From the NCBI RefSeq assembly GCF_032452875.1, contig NW_026894317.1, positions 62,001-126,000 of the forward strand: a stretch of DNA of 64,000 bases, given 5' to 3'. Numbering within the stretch: the first letter of the stretch is position 1; each line of letters opens with the position of its first letter. Under the pieces are notes generated by a model. It was not told where the DNA came from, did no database searches, and was given only the letters and a program-made list of their open reading frames with translations. The position numbers were made by a program, and so were the translations under genes. This document shows positions 37,790 to 50,382 of this stretch, one piece after another. This DNA is from Bos javanicus (lineage: Eukaryota; Chordata; Mammalia; Artiodactyla; Bovidae).

Positions 37790-39188
37790 CAAACGCCTCA
37801 GGAGGCTTGACTCCCTTGAGTCCACCCAGTGAGCTCCAAGAGATACCCGTCGCGACTTCGAGAGCAGAGCGGGGTTCTTTGCTTCCACTCGAGATGAATG
37901 CCTGTCTCCCCGGGTGCGTCTGGAATGCAACCCCGAGATCCCTGTCGCCCCTGGAGAGGAACATTGGCTTCTGGACACAAGCCTAGATGAGGTCTATTGG
38001 CCCTGCAGTCACTCGAGAGCAATCCCCAGCTTTCCTTCGCAACTCGAATGGAAGATTGGACTTGCCTGGGCCAACACAAGAGGCAGCCTGAATTCCCCGT
38101 CGTAACTCGAGAATCCCGCCGTAACTCGAGAAAAACCACGTGGCTCCCCCGTCATCGCAAGATGAAGCCCTTTCCCGCTACAGCGTCTCAGGAGAAGTCC
38201 CACGTTAGGAATTGGAGGTCGAAAGGGCACTTGGCACCCTTGATGCGACCCACAAAGTTCCCCGAAATCCCGGTCTCCCTCGAGAGGAACACTGAGGTTT
38301 TCCGGCACCCCTTCCTCTGAGCCCTTTCTCCCCTCCTGATCTGGACAGGAGGGTCGACTCCCCTGCTTTGTCTGGAAGGGGTTCCCGACCTTCCGGTCGC
38401 ACCTCAGGATGAGGCCGGTCTCACGAAGACATTCCAGACGTGGCCTCGTGGGTGGTTCCACATTCCGTAGGACCCCGATTTCCCGGTCCCCTCTTGATAA
38501 GAACCCGATGCCCGGACACCTCTCCGAACTCCACCCTGTGAATGAAGTCAACACGAAGGGGCAGTTTTTCCGTGCATCGTTCGGAAAAACCCCAGGTTCC
38601 AAATACAGCTCGACAAGTGGCCTCTCTCCCCGGGGACATCTCGAGAGGCAAGCGGAGTTCCATGCCTCAACCCAAGACGAGGCCTGACTCTCCTGTCCCC
38701 AGTCTGCAGGGACCCTGCGATCGGAGTCTGAAATCAGAGGTACCCTGCGGTTCCTGCCTCAACTGGAGATGAGGCCCTCTTCCAATGCACCAAACCCAGT
38801 GGAGTCCCGAGAGGCCCCTCCCACCTCCAGTTTCCCTGGCTTCTCAGAGCCACCATGAGAAGCCCCCTGAGGTCACCTGCACAAGTCGAGGGAACCCAGG
38901 GTTTCCTGCCTCAACCCGAGAAAGACCTCGAGAGACCTTCTTCAACACGTCTCGAGGCCAGATTCCCCTACCATGGCTCGGGAGCAATGACGCGCTCCCC
39001 TCGCCACTCGCATGGAGACCCGACTTCCCTGGCGCCCCACGAGAGGCTCACTGACCTCGCCGTCGTACCTCGTGAGAAACCGCACACTGGGGCCGCCGCT
39101 CGAGAACAACCCCGAGATTCCCCCGTCATCGAGAGATGAGGGCCTTCGTCTCCTGCATGGCCTAGAGACCAATCTCGCGACCTCTCTC
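37790..39188 (+). repeat. Satellite unit 28 (1,399 bp)
   Basis: It has a T insertion at about 37857 that breaks the first CTCGAG, the same insertion as in unit 16. Tract A is T5C2 (38565-38571) and tract B is C4, so the two indels cancel in length. Confidence 0.9.
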
Positions 39189-40587
39189 CAAACGCCTCAG
39201 GAGGCTTGACTCCCTTGAGTCCACCCAGTGAGCTCCAAGAGATACCCGTCGCGACTCGAGAGCAGAGCGGGGTTCTTTGCTTCCACTCGAGATGAATGCC
39301 TGTCTCCCCGGGTGCGTCTGGAATGCAACCCCGAGATCCCTGTCGCCCCTGGAGAGGAACATTGGCTTCTGGACACAAGCCTAGATGAGGTCTATTGGCC
39401 CTGCAGTCACTCGAGAGCAATCCCCAGCTTTCCTTCGCAACTCGAATGGAAGATTGGACTTGCCTGGGCCAACACAAGAGGCAGCCTGAATTCCCCGTCG
39501 TAACTCGAGAATCCCGCCGTAACTCGAGAAAAACCACGTGGCTCCCCCGTCATCGCAAGATGAAGCCCTTTCCCGCTACAGCGTCTCAGGAGAAGTCCCA
39601 CGTTAGGAATTGGAGGTCGAAAGGGCACTTGGCACCCTTGATGCGACCCACAAAGTTCCCCGAAATCCCGGTCTCCCTCGAGAGGAACACTGAGGTTTTC
39701 CGGCACCCCTTCCTCTGAGCCCTTTCTCCCCTCCTGATCTGGACAGGAGGGTCGACTCCCCTGCTTTGTCTGGAAGGGGTTCCCGACCTTCCGGTCGCAC
39801 CTCAGGATGAGGCCGGTCTCACGAAGACATTCCAGACGTGGCCTCGTGGGTGGTTCCACATTCCGTAGGACCCCGATTTCCCGGTCCCCTCTTGATAAGA
39901 ACCCGATGCCCGGACACCTCTCCGAACTCCACCCTGTGAATGAAGTCAACACGAAGGGGCAGTTTTTCCGTGCATCGTTCGGAAAAACCCCAGGTTCCAA
40001 ATACAGCTCGACAAGTGGCCTCTCTCCCCGGGGACATCTCGAGAGGCAAGCGGAGTTCCATGCCTCAACCCAAGACGAGGCCTGACTCTCCTGTCCCCAG
40101 TCTGCAGGGACCCTGCGATCGGAGTCTGAAATCAGAGGTACCCTGCGGTTCCTGCCTCAACTGGAGATGAGGCCCTCTTCCAATGCACCAAACCCAGTGG
40201 AGTCCCGAGAGGCCCCTCCCACCTCCAGTTTCCCTGGCTTCTCAGAGCCACCATGAGAAGCCCCCTGAGGTCACCTGCACAAGTCGAGGGAACCCAGGGT
40301 TTCCTGCCTCAACCCGAGAAAGACCTCGAGAGACCTTCTTCAACACGTCTCGAGGCCAGATTCCCCTACCATGGCTCGGGAGCAATGACGCGCTCCCCCT
40401 CGCCACTCGCATGGAGACCCGACTTCCCTGGCGCCCCACGAGAGGCTCACTGACCTCGCCGTCGTACCTCGTGAGAAACCGCACACTGGGGCCGCCGCTC
40501 GAGAACAACCCCGAGATTCCCCCGTCATCGAGAGATGAGGGCCTTCGTCTCCTGCATGGCCTAGAGACCAATCTCGCGACCTCTCTC
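39189..40587 (+). repeat. Satellite unit 29 (1,399 bp), consensus type
   Basis: Consensus at every diagnostic site (T5C2, A5, C5). Confidence 0.9.
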
Positions 40588-41986
40588 CAAACGCCTCAGG
40601 AGGCTTGACTCCCTTGAGTCCACCCAGTGAGCTCCAAGAGATACCCGTCGCGACTCGAGAGCAGAGCGGGGTTCTTTGCTTCCACTCGAGATGAATGCCT
40701 GTCTCCCCGGGTGCGTCTGGAATGCAACCCCGAGATCCCTGTCGCCCCTGGAGAGGAACATTGGCTTCTGGACACAAGCCTAGATGAGGTCTATTGGCCC
40801 TGCAGTCACTCGAGAGCAATCCCCAGCTTTCCTTCGCAACTCGAATGGAAGATTGGACTTGCCTGGGCCAACACAAGAGGCAGCCTGAATTCCCCGTCGT
40901 AACTCGAGAATCCCGCCGTAACTCGAGAAAAACCACGTGGCTCCCCCGTCATCGCAAGATGAAGCCCTTTCCCGCTACAGCGTCTCAGGAGAAGTCCCAC
41001 GTTAGGAATTGGAGGTCGAAAGGGCACTTGGCACCCTTGATGCGACCCACAAAGTTCCCCGAAATCCCGGTCTCCCTCGAGAGGAACACTGAGGTTTTCC
41101 GGCACCCCTTCCTCTGAGCCCTTTCTCCCCTCCTGATCTGGACAGGAGGGTCGACTCCCCTGCTTTGTCTGGAAGGGGTTCCCGACCTTCCGGTCGCACC
41201 TCAGGATGAGGCCGGTCTCACGAAGACATTCCAGACGTGGCCTCGTGGGTGGTTCCACATTCCGTAGGACCCCGATTTCCCGGTCCCCTCTTGATAAGAA
41301 CCCGATGCCCGGACACCTCTCCGAACTCCACCCTGTGAATGAAGTCAACACGAAGGGGCAGTTTTTCCGTGCATCGTTCGGAAAAACCCCAGGTTCCAAA
41401 TACAGCTCGACAAGTGGCCTCTCTCCCCGGGGACATCTCGAGAGGCAAGCGGAGTTCCATGCCTCAACCCAAGACGAGGCCTGACTCTCCTGTCCCCAGT
41501 CTGCAGGGACCCTGCGATCGGAGTCTGAAATCAGAGGTACCCTGCGGTTCCTGCCTCAACTGGAGATGAGGCCCTCTTCCAATGCACCAAACCCAGTGGA
41601 GTCCCGAGAGGCCCCTCCCACCTCCAGTTTCCCTGGCTTCTCAGAGCCACCATGAGAAGCCCCCTGAGGTCACCTGCACAAGTCGAGGGAACCCAGGGTT
41701 TCCTGCCTCAACCCGAGAAAGACCTCGAGAGACCTTCTTCAACACGTCTCGAGGCCAGATTCCCCTACCATGGCTCGGGAGCAATGACGCGCTCCCCCTC
41801 GCCACTCGCATGGAGACCCGACTTCCCTGGCGCCCCACGAGAGGCTCACTGACCTCGCCGTCGTACCTCGTGAGAAACCGCACACTGGGGCCGCCGCTCG
41901 AGAACAACCCCGAGATTCCCCCGTCATCGAGAGATGAGGGCCTTCGTCTCCTGCATGGCCTAGAGACCAATCTCGCGACCTCTCTC
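40588..41986 (+). repeat. Satellite unit 30 (1,399 bp), consensus type
   Basis: Consensus at every diagnostic site (T5C2, A5, C5). Confidence 0.9.
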
Positions 41987-43385
41987 CAAACGCCTCAGGA
42001 GGCTTGACTCCCTTGAGTCCACCCAGTGAGCTCCAAGAGATACCCGTCGCGACTCGAGAGCAGAGCGGGGTTCTTTGCTTCCACTCGAGATGAATGCCTG
42101 TCTCCCCGGGTGCGTCTGGAATGCAACCCCGAGATCCCTGTCGCCCCTGGAGAGGAACATTGGCTTCTGGACACAAGCCTAGATGAGGTCTATTGGCCCT
42201 GCAGTCACTCGAGAGCAATCCCCAGCTTTCCTTCGCAACTCGAATGGAAGATTGGACTTGCCTGGGCCAACACAAGAGGCAGCCTGAATTCCCCGTCGTA
42301 ACTCGAGAATCCCGCCGTAACTCGAGAAAAACCACGTGGCTCCCCCGTCATCGCAAGATGAAGCCCTTTCCCGCTACAGCGTCTCAGGAGAAGTCCCACG
42401 TTAGGAATTGGAGGTCGAAAGGGCACTTGGCACCCTTGATGCGACCCACAAAGTTCCCCGAAATCCCGGTCTCCCTCGAGAGGAACACTGAGGTTTTCCG
42501 GCACCCCCTCCTCTGAGCCCTTTCTCCCCTCCTGATCTGGACAGGAGGGTCGACTCCCCTGCTTTGTCTGGAAGGGGTTCCCGACCTTCCGGTCGCACCT
42601 CAGGATGAGGCCGGTCTCACGAAGACATTCCAGACGTGGCCTCGTGGGTGGTTCCACATTCCGTAGGACCCCGATTTCCCGGTCCCCTCTTGATAAGAAC
42701 CCGATGCCCGGACACCTCTCCGAACTCCACCCTGTGAATGAAGTCAACACGAAGGGGCAGTTTTTCCGTGCATCGTTCGGAAAAAACCCCAGGTTCCAAA
42801 TACAGCTCGACAAGTGGCCTCTCTCCCCGGGGACATCTCGAGAGGCAAGCGGAGTTCCATGCCTCAACCCAAGACGAGGCCTGACTCTCCTGTCCCCAGT
42901 CTGCAGGGACCCTGCGATCGGAGTCTGAAATCAGAGGTACCCTGCGGTTCCTGCCTCAACTGGAGATGAGGCCCTCTTCCAATGCACCAAACCCAGTGGA
43001 GTCCCGAGAGGCCCCTCCCACCTCCAGTTTCCCTGGCTTCTCAGAGCCACCATGAGAAGCCCCCTGAGGTCACCTGCACAAGTCGAGGGAACCCAGGGTT
43101 TCCTGCCTCAACCCGAGAAAGACCTCGAGAGACCTTCTTCAACACGTCTCGAGGCCAGATTCCCCTACCATGGCTCGGGAGCAATGACGCGCTCCCCTCG
43201 CCACTCGCATGGAGACCCGACTTCCCTGGCGCCCCACGAGAGGCTCACTGACCTCGCCGTCGTACCTCGTGAGAAACCGCACACTGGGGCCGCCGCTCGA
43301 GAACAACCCCGAGATTCCCCCGTCATCGAGAGATGAGGGCCTTCGTCTCCTGCATGGCCTAGAGACCAATCTCGCGACCTCTCTC
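41987..43385 (+). repeat. Satellite unit 31 (1,399 bp)
   Basis: It carries the T>C variant at 42508 (otherwise only in units 5, 6 and 11), an A6 run at 42781-42786 and tract B C4. Confidence 0.9.
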
Positions 43386-44782
43386 CAAACGCCTCAGGAG
43401 GCTTGACTCCCTTGAGTCCACCCAGTGAGCTCCAAGAGATACCCGTCGCGACTCGAGAGCAGAGCGGGGTTCTTTGCTTCCACTCGAGATGAATGCCTGT
43501 CTCCCCGGGTGCGTCTGGAATGCAACCCCGAGATCCCTGTCGCCCCTGGAGAGGAACATTGGCTTCTGGACACAAGCCTAGATGAGGTCTATTGGCCCTG
43601 CAGTCACTCGAGAGCAATCCCCAGCTTTCCTTCGCAACTCGAATGGAAGATTGGACTTGCCTGGGCCAACACAAGAGGCAGCCTGAATTCCCCGTCGTAA
43701 CTCGAGAATCCCGCCGTAACTCGAGAAAAACCACGTGGCTCCCCCGTCATCGCAAGATGAAGCCCTTTCCCGCTACAGCGTCTCAGGAGAAGTCCCACGT
43801 TAGGAATTGGAGGTCGAAAGGGCACTTGGCACCCTTGATGCGACCCACAAAGTTCCCCGAAATCCCGGTCTCCCTCGAGAGGAACACTGAGGTTTTCCGG
43901 CACCCCTTCCTCTGAGCCCTTTCTCCCCTCCTGATCTGGACAGGAGGGTCGACTCCCCTGCTTTGTCTGGAAGGGGTTCCCGACCTTCCGGTCGCACCTC
44001 AGGATGAGGCCGGTCTCACGAAGACATTCCAGACGTGGCCTCGTGGGTGGTTCCACATTCCGTAGGACCCCGATTTCCCGGTCCCCTCTTGATAAGAACC
44101 CGATGCCCGGACACCTCTCCGAACTCCACCCTGTGAATGAAGTCAACACGAAGGGGCAGTTTTTCCGTGCATCGTTCGGAAAAACCCCAGGTTCCAAATA
44201 CAGCTCGACAAGTGGCCTCTCTCCCCGGGGACATCTCGAGAGGCAAGCGGAGTTCCATGCCTCAACCCAAGACGAGGCCTGACTCTCCTGTCCCCAGTCT
44301 GCAGGGACCCTGCGATCGGAGTCTGAAATCAGAGGTACCCTGCGGTTCCTGCCTCAACTGGAGATGAGGCCCTCTTCCAATGCACCAAACCCAGTGGAGT
44401 CCCGAGAGGCCCCTCCCACCTCCAGTTTCCCTGGCTTCTCAGAGCCACCATGAGAAGCCCCCTGAGGTCACCTGCACAAGTCGAGGGAACCCAGGGTTTC
44501 CTGCCTCAACCCGAGAAAGACCTCGAGAGACCTTCTTCAACACGTCTCGAGGCCAGATTCCCCTACCATGGCTCGGGAGCAATGACGCGCCCCCTCGCCA
44601 CTCGCATGGAGACCCGACTTCCCTGGCGCCCCACGAGAGGCTCACTGACCTCGCCGTCGTACCTCGTGAGAAACCGCACACTGGGGCCGCCGCTCGAGAA
44701 CAACCCCGAGATTCCCCCGTCATCGAGAGATGAGGGCCTTCGTCTCCTGCATGGCCTAGAGACCAATCTCGCGACCTCTCTC
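43386..44782 (+). repeat. Satellite unit 32 (1,397 bp), shortest unit
   Basis: Tract A is T5C2 (44160-44166). Tract B has the CT-pair deletion (C5 at 44590-44594) shared with unit 18. Confidence 0.9.
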
Positions 44783-46183
44783 CAAACGCCTCAGGAGGCT
44801 TGACTCCCTTGAGTCCACCCAGTGAGCTCCAAGAGATACCCGTCGCGACTCGAGAGCAGAGCGGGGTTCTTTGCTTCCACTCGAGATGAATGCCTGTCTC
44901 CCCGGGTGCGTCTGGAATGCAACCCCGAGATCCCTGTCGCCCCTGGAGAGGAACATTGGCTTCTGGACACAAGCCTAGATGAGGTCTATTGGCCCTGCAG
45001 TCACTCGAGAGCAATCCCCAGCTTTCCTTCGCAACTCGAATGGAAGATTGGACTTGCCTGGGCCAACACAAGAGGCAGCCTGAATTCCCCGTCGTAACTC
45101 GAGAATCCCGCCGTAACTCGAGAAAAACCACGTGGCTCCCCCGTCATCGCAAGATGAAGCCCTTTCCCGCTACAGCGTCTCAGGAGAAGTCCCACGTTAG
45201 GAATTGGAGGTCGAAAGGGCACTTGGCACCCTTGATGCGACCCACAAAGTTCCCCGAAATCCCGGTCTCCCTCGAGAGGAACACTGAGGTTTTCCGGCAC
45301 CCCTTCCTCTGAGCCCTTTCTCCCCTCCTGATCTGGACAGGAGGGTCGACTCCCCTGCTTTGTCTGGAAGGGGTTCCCGACCTTCCGGTCGCACCTCAGG
45401 ATGAGGCCGGTCTCACGAAGACATTCCAGACGTGGCCTCGTGGGTGGTTCCACATTCCGTAGGACCCCGATTTCCCGGTCCCCTCTTGATAAGAACCCGA
45501 TGCCCGGACACCTCTCCGAACTCCACCCTGTGAATGAAGTCAACACGAAGGGGCAGTTTTTCCCGTGCATCGTTCGGAAAAAACCCCAGGTTCCAAATAC
45601 AGCTCGACAAGTGGCCTCTCTCCCCGGGGACATCTCGAGAGGCAAGCGGAGTTCCATGCCTCAACCCAAGACGAGGCCTGACTCTCCTGTCCCCAGTCTG
45701 CAGGGACCCTGCGATCGGAGTCTGAAATCAGAGGTACCCTGCGGTTCCTGCCTCAACTGGAGATGAGGCCCTCTTCCAATGCACCAAACCCAGTGGAGTC
45801 CCGAGAGGCCCCTCCCACCTCCAGTTTCCCTGGCTTCTCAGAGCCACCATGAGAAGCCCCCTGAGGTCACCTGCACAAGTCGAGGGAACCCAGGGTTTCC
45901 TGCCTCAACCCGAGAAAGACCTCGAGAGACCTTCTTCAACACGTCTCGAGGCCAGATTCCCCTACCATGGCTCGGGAGCAATGACGCGCTCCCCCTCGCC
46001 ACTCGCATGGAGACCCGACTTCCCTGGCGCCCCACGAGAGGCTCACTGACCTCGCCGTCGTACCTCGTGAGAAACCGCACACTGGGGCCGCCGCTCGAGA
46101 ACAACCCCGAGATTCCCCCGTCATCGAGAGATGAGGGCCTTCGTCTCCTGCATGGCCTAGAGACCAATCTCGCGACCTCTCTC
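44783..46183 (+). repeat. Satellite unit 33 (1,401 bp)
   Basis: Tract A is T5C3 (45557-45564), the A-run is A6 (45578-45583) and tract B is C5. Confidence 0.9.
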
Positions 46184-47582
46184 CAAACGCCTCAGGAGGC
46201 TTGACTCCCTTGAGTCCACCCAGTGAGCTCCAAGAGATACCCGTCGCGACTCGAGAGCAGAGCGGGGTTCTTTGCTTCCACTCGAGATGAATGCCTGTCT
46301 CCCCGGGTGCGTCTGGAATGCAACCCCGAGATCCCTGTCGCCCCTGGAGAGGAACATTGGCTTCTGGACACAAGCCTAGATGAGGTCTATTGGCCCTGCA
46401 GTCACTCGAGAGCAATCCCCAGCTTTCCTTCGCAACTCGAATGGAAGATTGGACTTGCCTGGGCCAACACAAGAGGCAGCCTGAATTCCCCGTCGTAACT
46501 CGAGAATCCCGCCGTAACTCGAGAAAAACCACGTGGCTCCCCCGTCATCGCAAGATGAAGCCCTTTCCCGCTACAGCGTCTCAGGAGAAGTCCCACGTTA
46601 GGAATTGGAGGTCGAAAGGGCACTTGGCACCCTTGATGCGACCCACAAAGTTCCCCGAAATCCCGGTCTCCCTCGAGAGGAACACTGAGGTTTTCCGGCA
46701 CCCCTTCCTCTGAGCCCTTTCTCCCCTCCTGATCTGGACAGGAGGGTCGACTCCCCTGCTTTGTCTGGAAGGGGTTCCCGACCTTCCGGTCGCACCTCAG
46801 GATGAGGCCGGTCTCACGAAGACATTCCAGACGTGGCCTCGTGGGTGGTTCCACATTCCGTAGGACCCCGATTTCCCGGTCCCCTCTTGATAAGAACCCG
46901 ATGCCCGGACACCTCTCCGAACTCCACCCTGTGAATGAAGTCAACACGAAGGGGCAGTTTTTCCGTGCATCGTTCGGAAAAACCCCAGGTTCCAAATACA
47001 GCTCGACAAGTGGCCTCTCTCCCCGGGGACATCTCGAGAGGCAAGCGGAGTTCCATGCCTCAACCCAAGACGAGGCCTGACTCTCCTGTCCCCAGTCTGC
47101 AGGGACCCTGCGATCGGAGTCTGAAATCAGAGGTACCCTGCGGTTCCTGCCTCAACTGGAGATGAGGCCCTCTTCCAATGCACCAAACCCAGTGGAGTCC
47201 CGAGAGGCCCCTCCCACCTCCAGTTTCCCTGGCTTCTCAGAGCCACCATGAGAAGCCCCCTGAGGTCACCTGCACAAGTCGAGGGAACCCAGGGTTTCCT
47301 GCCTCAACCCGAGAAAGACCTCGAGAGACCTTCTTCAACACGTCTCGAGGCCAGATTCCCCTACCATGGCTCGGGAGCAATGACGCGCTCCCCCTCGCCA
47401 CTCGCATGGAGACCCGACTTCCCTGGCGCCCCACGAGAGGCTCACTGACCTCGCCGTCGTACCTCGTGAGAAACCGCACACTGGGGCCGCCGCTCGAGAA
47501 CAACCCCGAGATTCCCCCGTCATCGAGAGATGAGGGCCTTCGTCTCCTGCATGGCCTAGAGACCAATCTCGCGACCTCTCTC
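46184..47582 (+). repeat. Satellite unit 34 (1,399 bp), consensus type
   Basis: Consensus at every diagnostic site (T5C2, A5, C5). Confidence 0.9.
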
Positions 47583-48982
47583 CAAACGCCTCAGGAGGCT
47601 TGACTCCCTTGAGTCCACCCAGTGAGCTCCAAGAGATACCCGTCGCGACTCGAGAGCAGAGCGGGGTTCTTTGCTTCCACTCGAGATGAATGCCTGTCTC
47701 CCCGGGTGCGTCTGGAATGCAACCCCGAGATCCCTGTCGCCCCTGGAGAGGAACATTGGCTTCTGGACACAAGCCTAGATGAGGTCTATTGGCCCTGCAG
47801 TCACTCGAGAGCAATCCCCAGCTTTCCTTCGCAACTCGAATGGAAGATTGGACTTGCCTGGGCCAACACAAGAGGCAGCCTGAATTCCCCGTCGTAACTC
47901 GAGAATCCCGCCGTAACTCGAGAAAAACCACGTGGCTCCCCCGTCATCGCAAGATGAAGCCCTTTCCCGCTACAGCGCCTCAGGAGAAGTCCCACGTTAG
48001 GAATTGGAGGTCGAAAGGGCACTTGGCACCCTTGATGCGACCCACAAAGTTCCCCGAAATCCCGGTCTCCCTCGAGAGGAACACTGAGGTTTTCCGGCAC
48101 CCCTTCCTCTGAGCCCTTTCTCCCCTCCTGATCTGGACAGGAGGGTCGACTCCCCTGCTTTGTCTGGAAGGGGTTCCCGACCTTCCGGTCGCACCTCAGG
48201 ATGAGGCCGGTCTCACGAAGACATTCCAGACGTGGCCTCGTGGGTGGTTCCACATTCCGTAGGACCCCGATTTCCCGGTCCCCTCTTGATAAGAACCCGA
48301 TGCCCGGACACCTCTCCGAACTCCACCCTGTGAATGAAGTCAACACGAAGGGGCAGTTTTTCCCCGTGCATCGTTCGGAAAAACCCCAGGTTCCAAATAC
48401 AGCTCGACAAGTGGCCTCTCTCCCCGGGGACATCTCGAGAGGCAAGCGGAGTTCCATGCCTCAACCCAAGACGAGGCCTGACTCTCCTGTCCCCAGTCTG
48501 CAGGGACCCTGCGATCGGAGTCTGAAATCAGAGGTACCCTGCGGTTCCTGCCTCAACTGGAGATGAGGCCCTCTTCCAATGCACCAAACCCAGTGGAGTC
48601 CCGAGAGGCCCCTCCCACCTCCAGTTTCCCTGGCTTCTCAGAGCCACCATGAGAAGCCCCCTGAGGTCACCTGCACAAGTCGAGGGAACCCAGGGTTTCC
48701 TGCCTCAACCCGAGAAAGACCTCGAGAGACCTTCTTCAACACGTCTCGAGGCCAGATTCCCCTACCATGGCTCGGGAGCAATGACGCGCTCCCCTCGCCA
48801 CTCGCATGGAGACCCGACTTCCCTGGCGCCCCACGAGAGGCTCACTGACCTCGCCGTCGTACCTCGTGAGAAACCGCACACTGGGGCCGCCGCTCGAGAA
48901 CAACCCCGAGATTCCCCCGTCATCGAGAGATGAGGGCCTTCGTCTCCTGCATGGCCTAGAGACCAATCTCGCGACCTCTCTC
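47583..48982 (+). repeat. Satellite unit 35 (1,400 bp)
   Basis: It has T>C at 47978 (gcgtctcagg becomes gcgcctcagg), shared only with units 36, 41 and 42. Tract A is T5C4 (48357-48365) and tract B is C4. Confidence 0.9.
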
Positions 48983-50382
48983 CAAACGCCTCAGGAGGCT
49001 TGACTCCCTTGAGTCCACCCAGTGAGCTCCAAGAGATACCCGTCGCGATTCGAGAGCAGAGCGGGGTTCTTTGCTTCCACTCGAGATGAATGCCTGTCTC
49101 CCCGGGTGCGTCTGGAATGCAACCCCGAGATCCCTGTCGCCCCTGGAGAGGAACATTGGCTTCTGGACACAAGCCTAGATGAGGTCTATTGGCCCTGCAG
49201 TCACTCGAGAGCAATCCCCAGCTTTCCTTCGCAACTCGAATGGAAGATTGGACTTGCCTGGGCCAACACAAGAGGCAGCCTGAATTCCCCGTCGTAACTC
49301 GAGAATCCCGCCGTAACTCGAGAAAAACCACGTGGCTCCCCCGTCATCGCAAGATGAAGCCCTTTCCCGCTACAGCGCCTCAGGAGAAGTCCCACGTTAG
49401 GAATTGGAGGTCGAAAGGGCACTTGGCACCCTTGATGCGACCCACAAAGTTCCCCGAAATCCCGGTCTCCCTCGAGAGGAACACTGAGGTTTTCCGGCAC
49501 CCCTTCCTCTGAGCCCTTTCTCCCCTCCTGATCTGGACAGGAGGGTCGACTCCCCTGCTTTGTCTGGAAGGGGTTCCCGACCTTCCGGTCGCACCTCAGG
49601 ATGAGGCCGGTCTCACGAAGACATTCCAGACGTGGCCTCGTGGGTGGTTCCACATTCCGTAGGACCCCGATTTCCCGGTCCCCTCTTGATAAGAACCCGA
49701 TGCCCGGACACCTCTCCGAACTCCACCCTGTGAATGAAGTCAACACGAAGGGGCAGTTTTTCCGTGCATCGTTCGGAAAAAACCCCAGGTTCCAAATACA
49801 GCTCGACAAGTGGCCTCTCTCCCCGGGGACATCTCGAGAGGCAAGCGGAGTTCCATGCCTCAACCCAAGACGAGGCCTGACTCTCCTGTCCCCAGTCTGC
49901 AGGGACCCTGCGATCGGAGTCTGAAATCAGAGGTACCCTGCGGTTCCTGCCTCAACTGGAGATGAGGCCCTCTTCCAATGCACCAAACCCAGTGGAGTCC
50001 CGAGAGGCCCCTCCCACCTCCAGTTTCCCTGGCTTCTCAGAGCCACCATGAGAAGCCCCCTGAGGTCACCTGCACAAGTCGAGGGAACCCAGGGTTTCCT
50101 GCCTCAACCCGAGAAAGACCTCGAGAGACCTTCTTCAACACGTCTCGAGGCCAGATTCCCCTACCATGGCTCGGGAGCAATGACGCGCTCCCCCTCGCCA
50201 CTCGCATGGAGACCCGACTTCCCTGGCGCCCCACGAGAGGCTCACTGACCTCGCCGTCGTACCTCGTGAGAAACCGCACACTGGGGCCGCCGCTCGAGAA
50301 CAACCCCGAGATTCCCCCGTCATCGAGAGATGAGGGCCTTCGTCTCCTGCATGGCCTAGAGACCAATCTCGCGACCTCTCTC
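48983..50382 (+). repeat. Satellite unit 36 (1,400 bp)
   Basis: It carries C>T at 49049 (first CTCGAG lost), T>C at 49378, tract A T5C2, an A6 run (49777-49782) and tract B C5. It is the only unit right of 13 kb with the 49049-type change. Confidence 0.9.
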
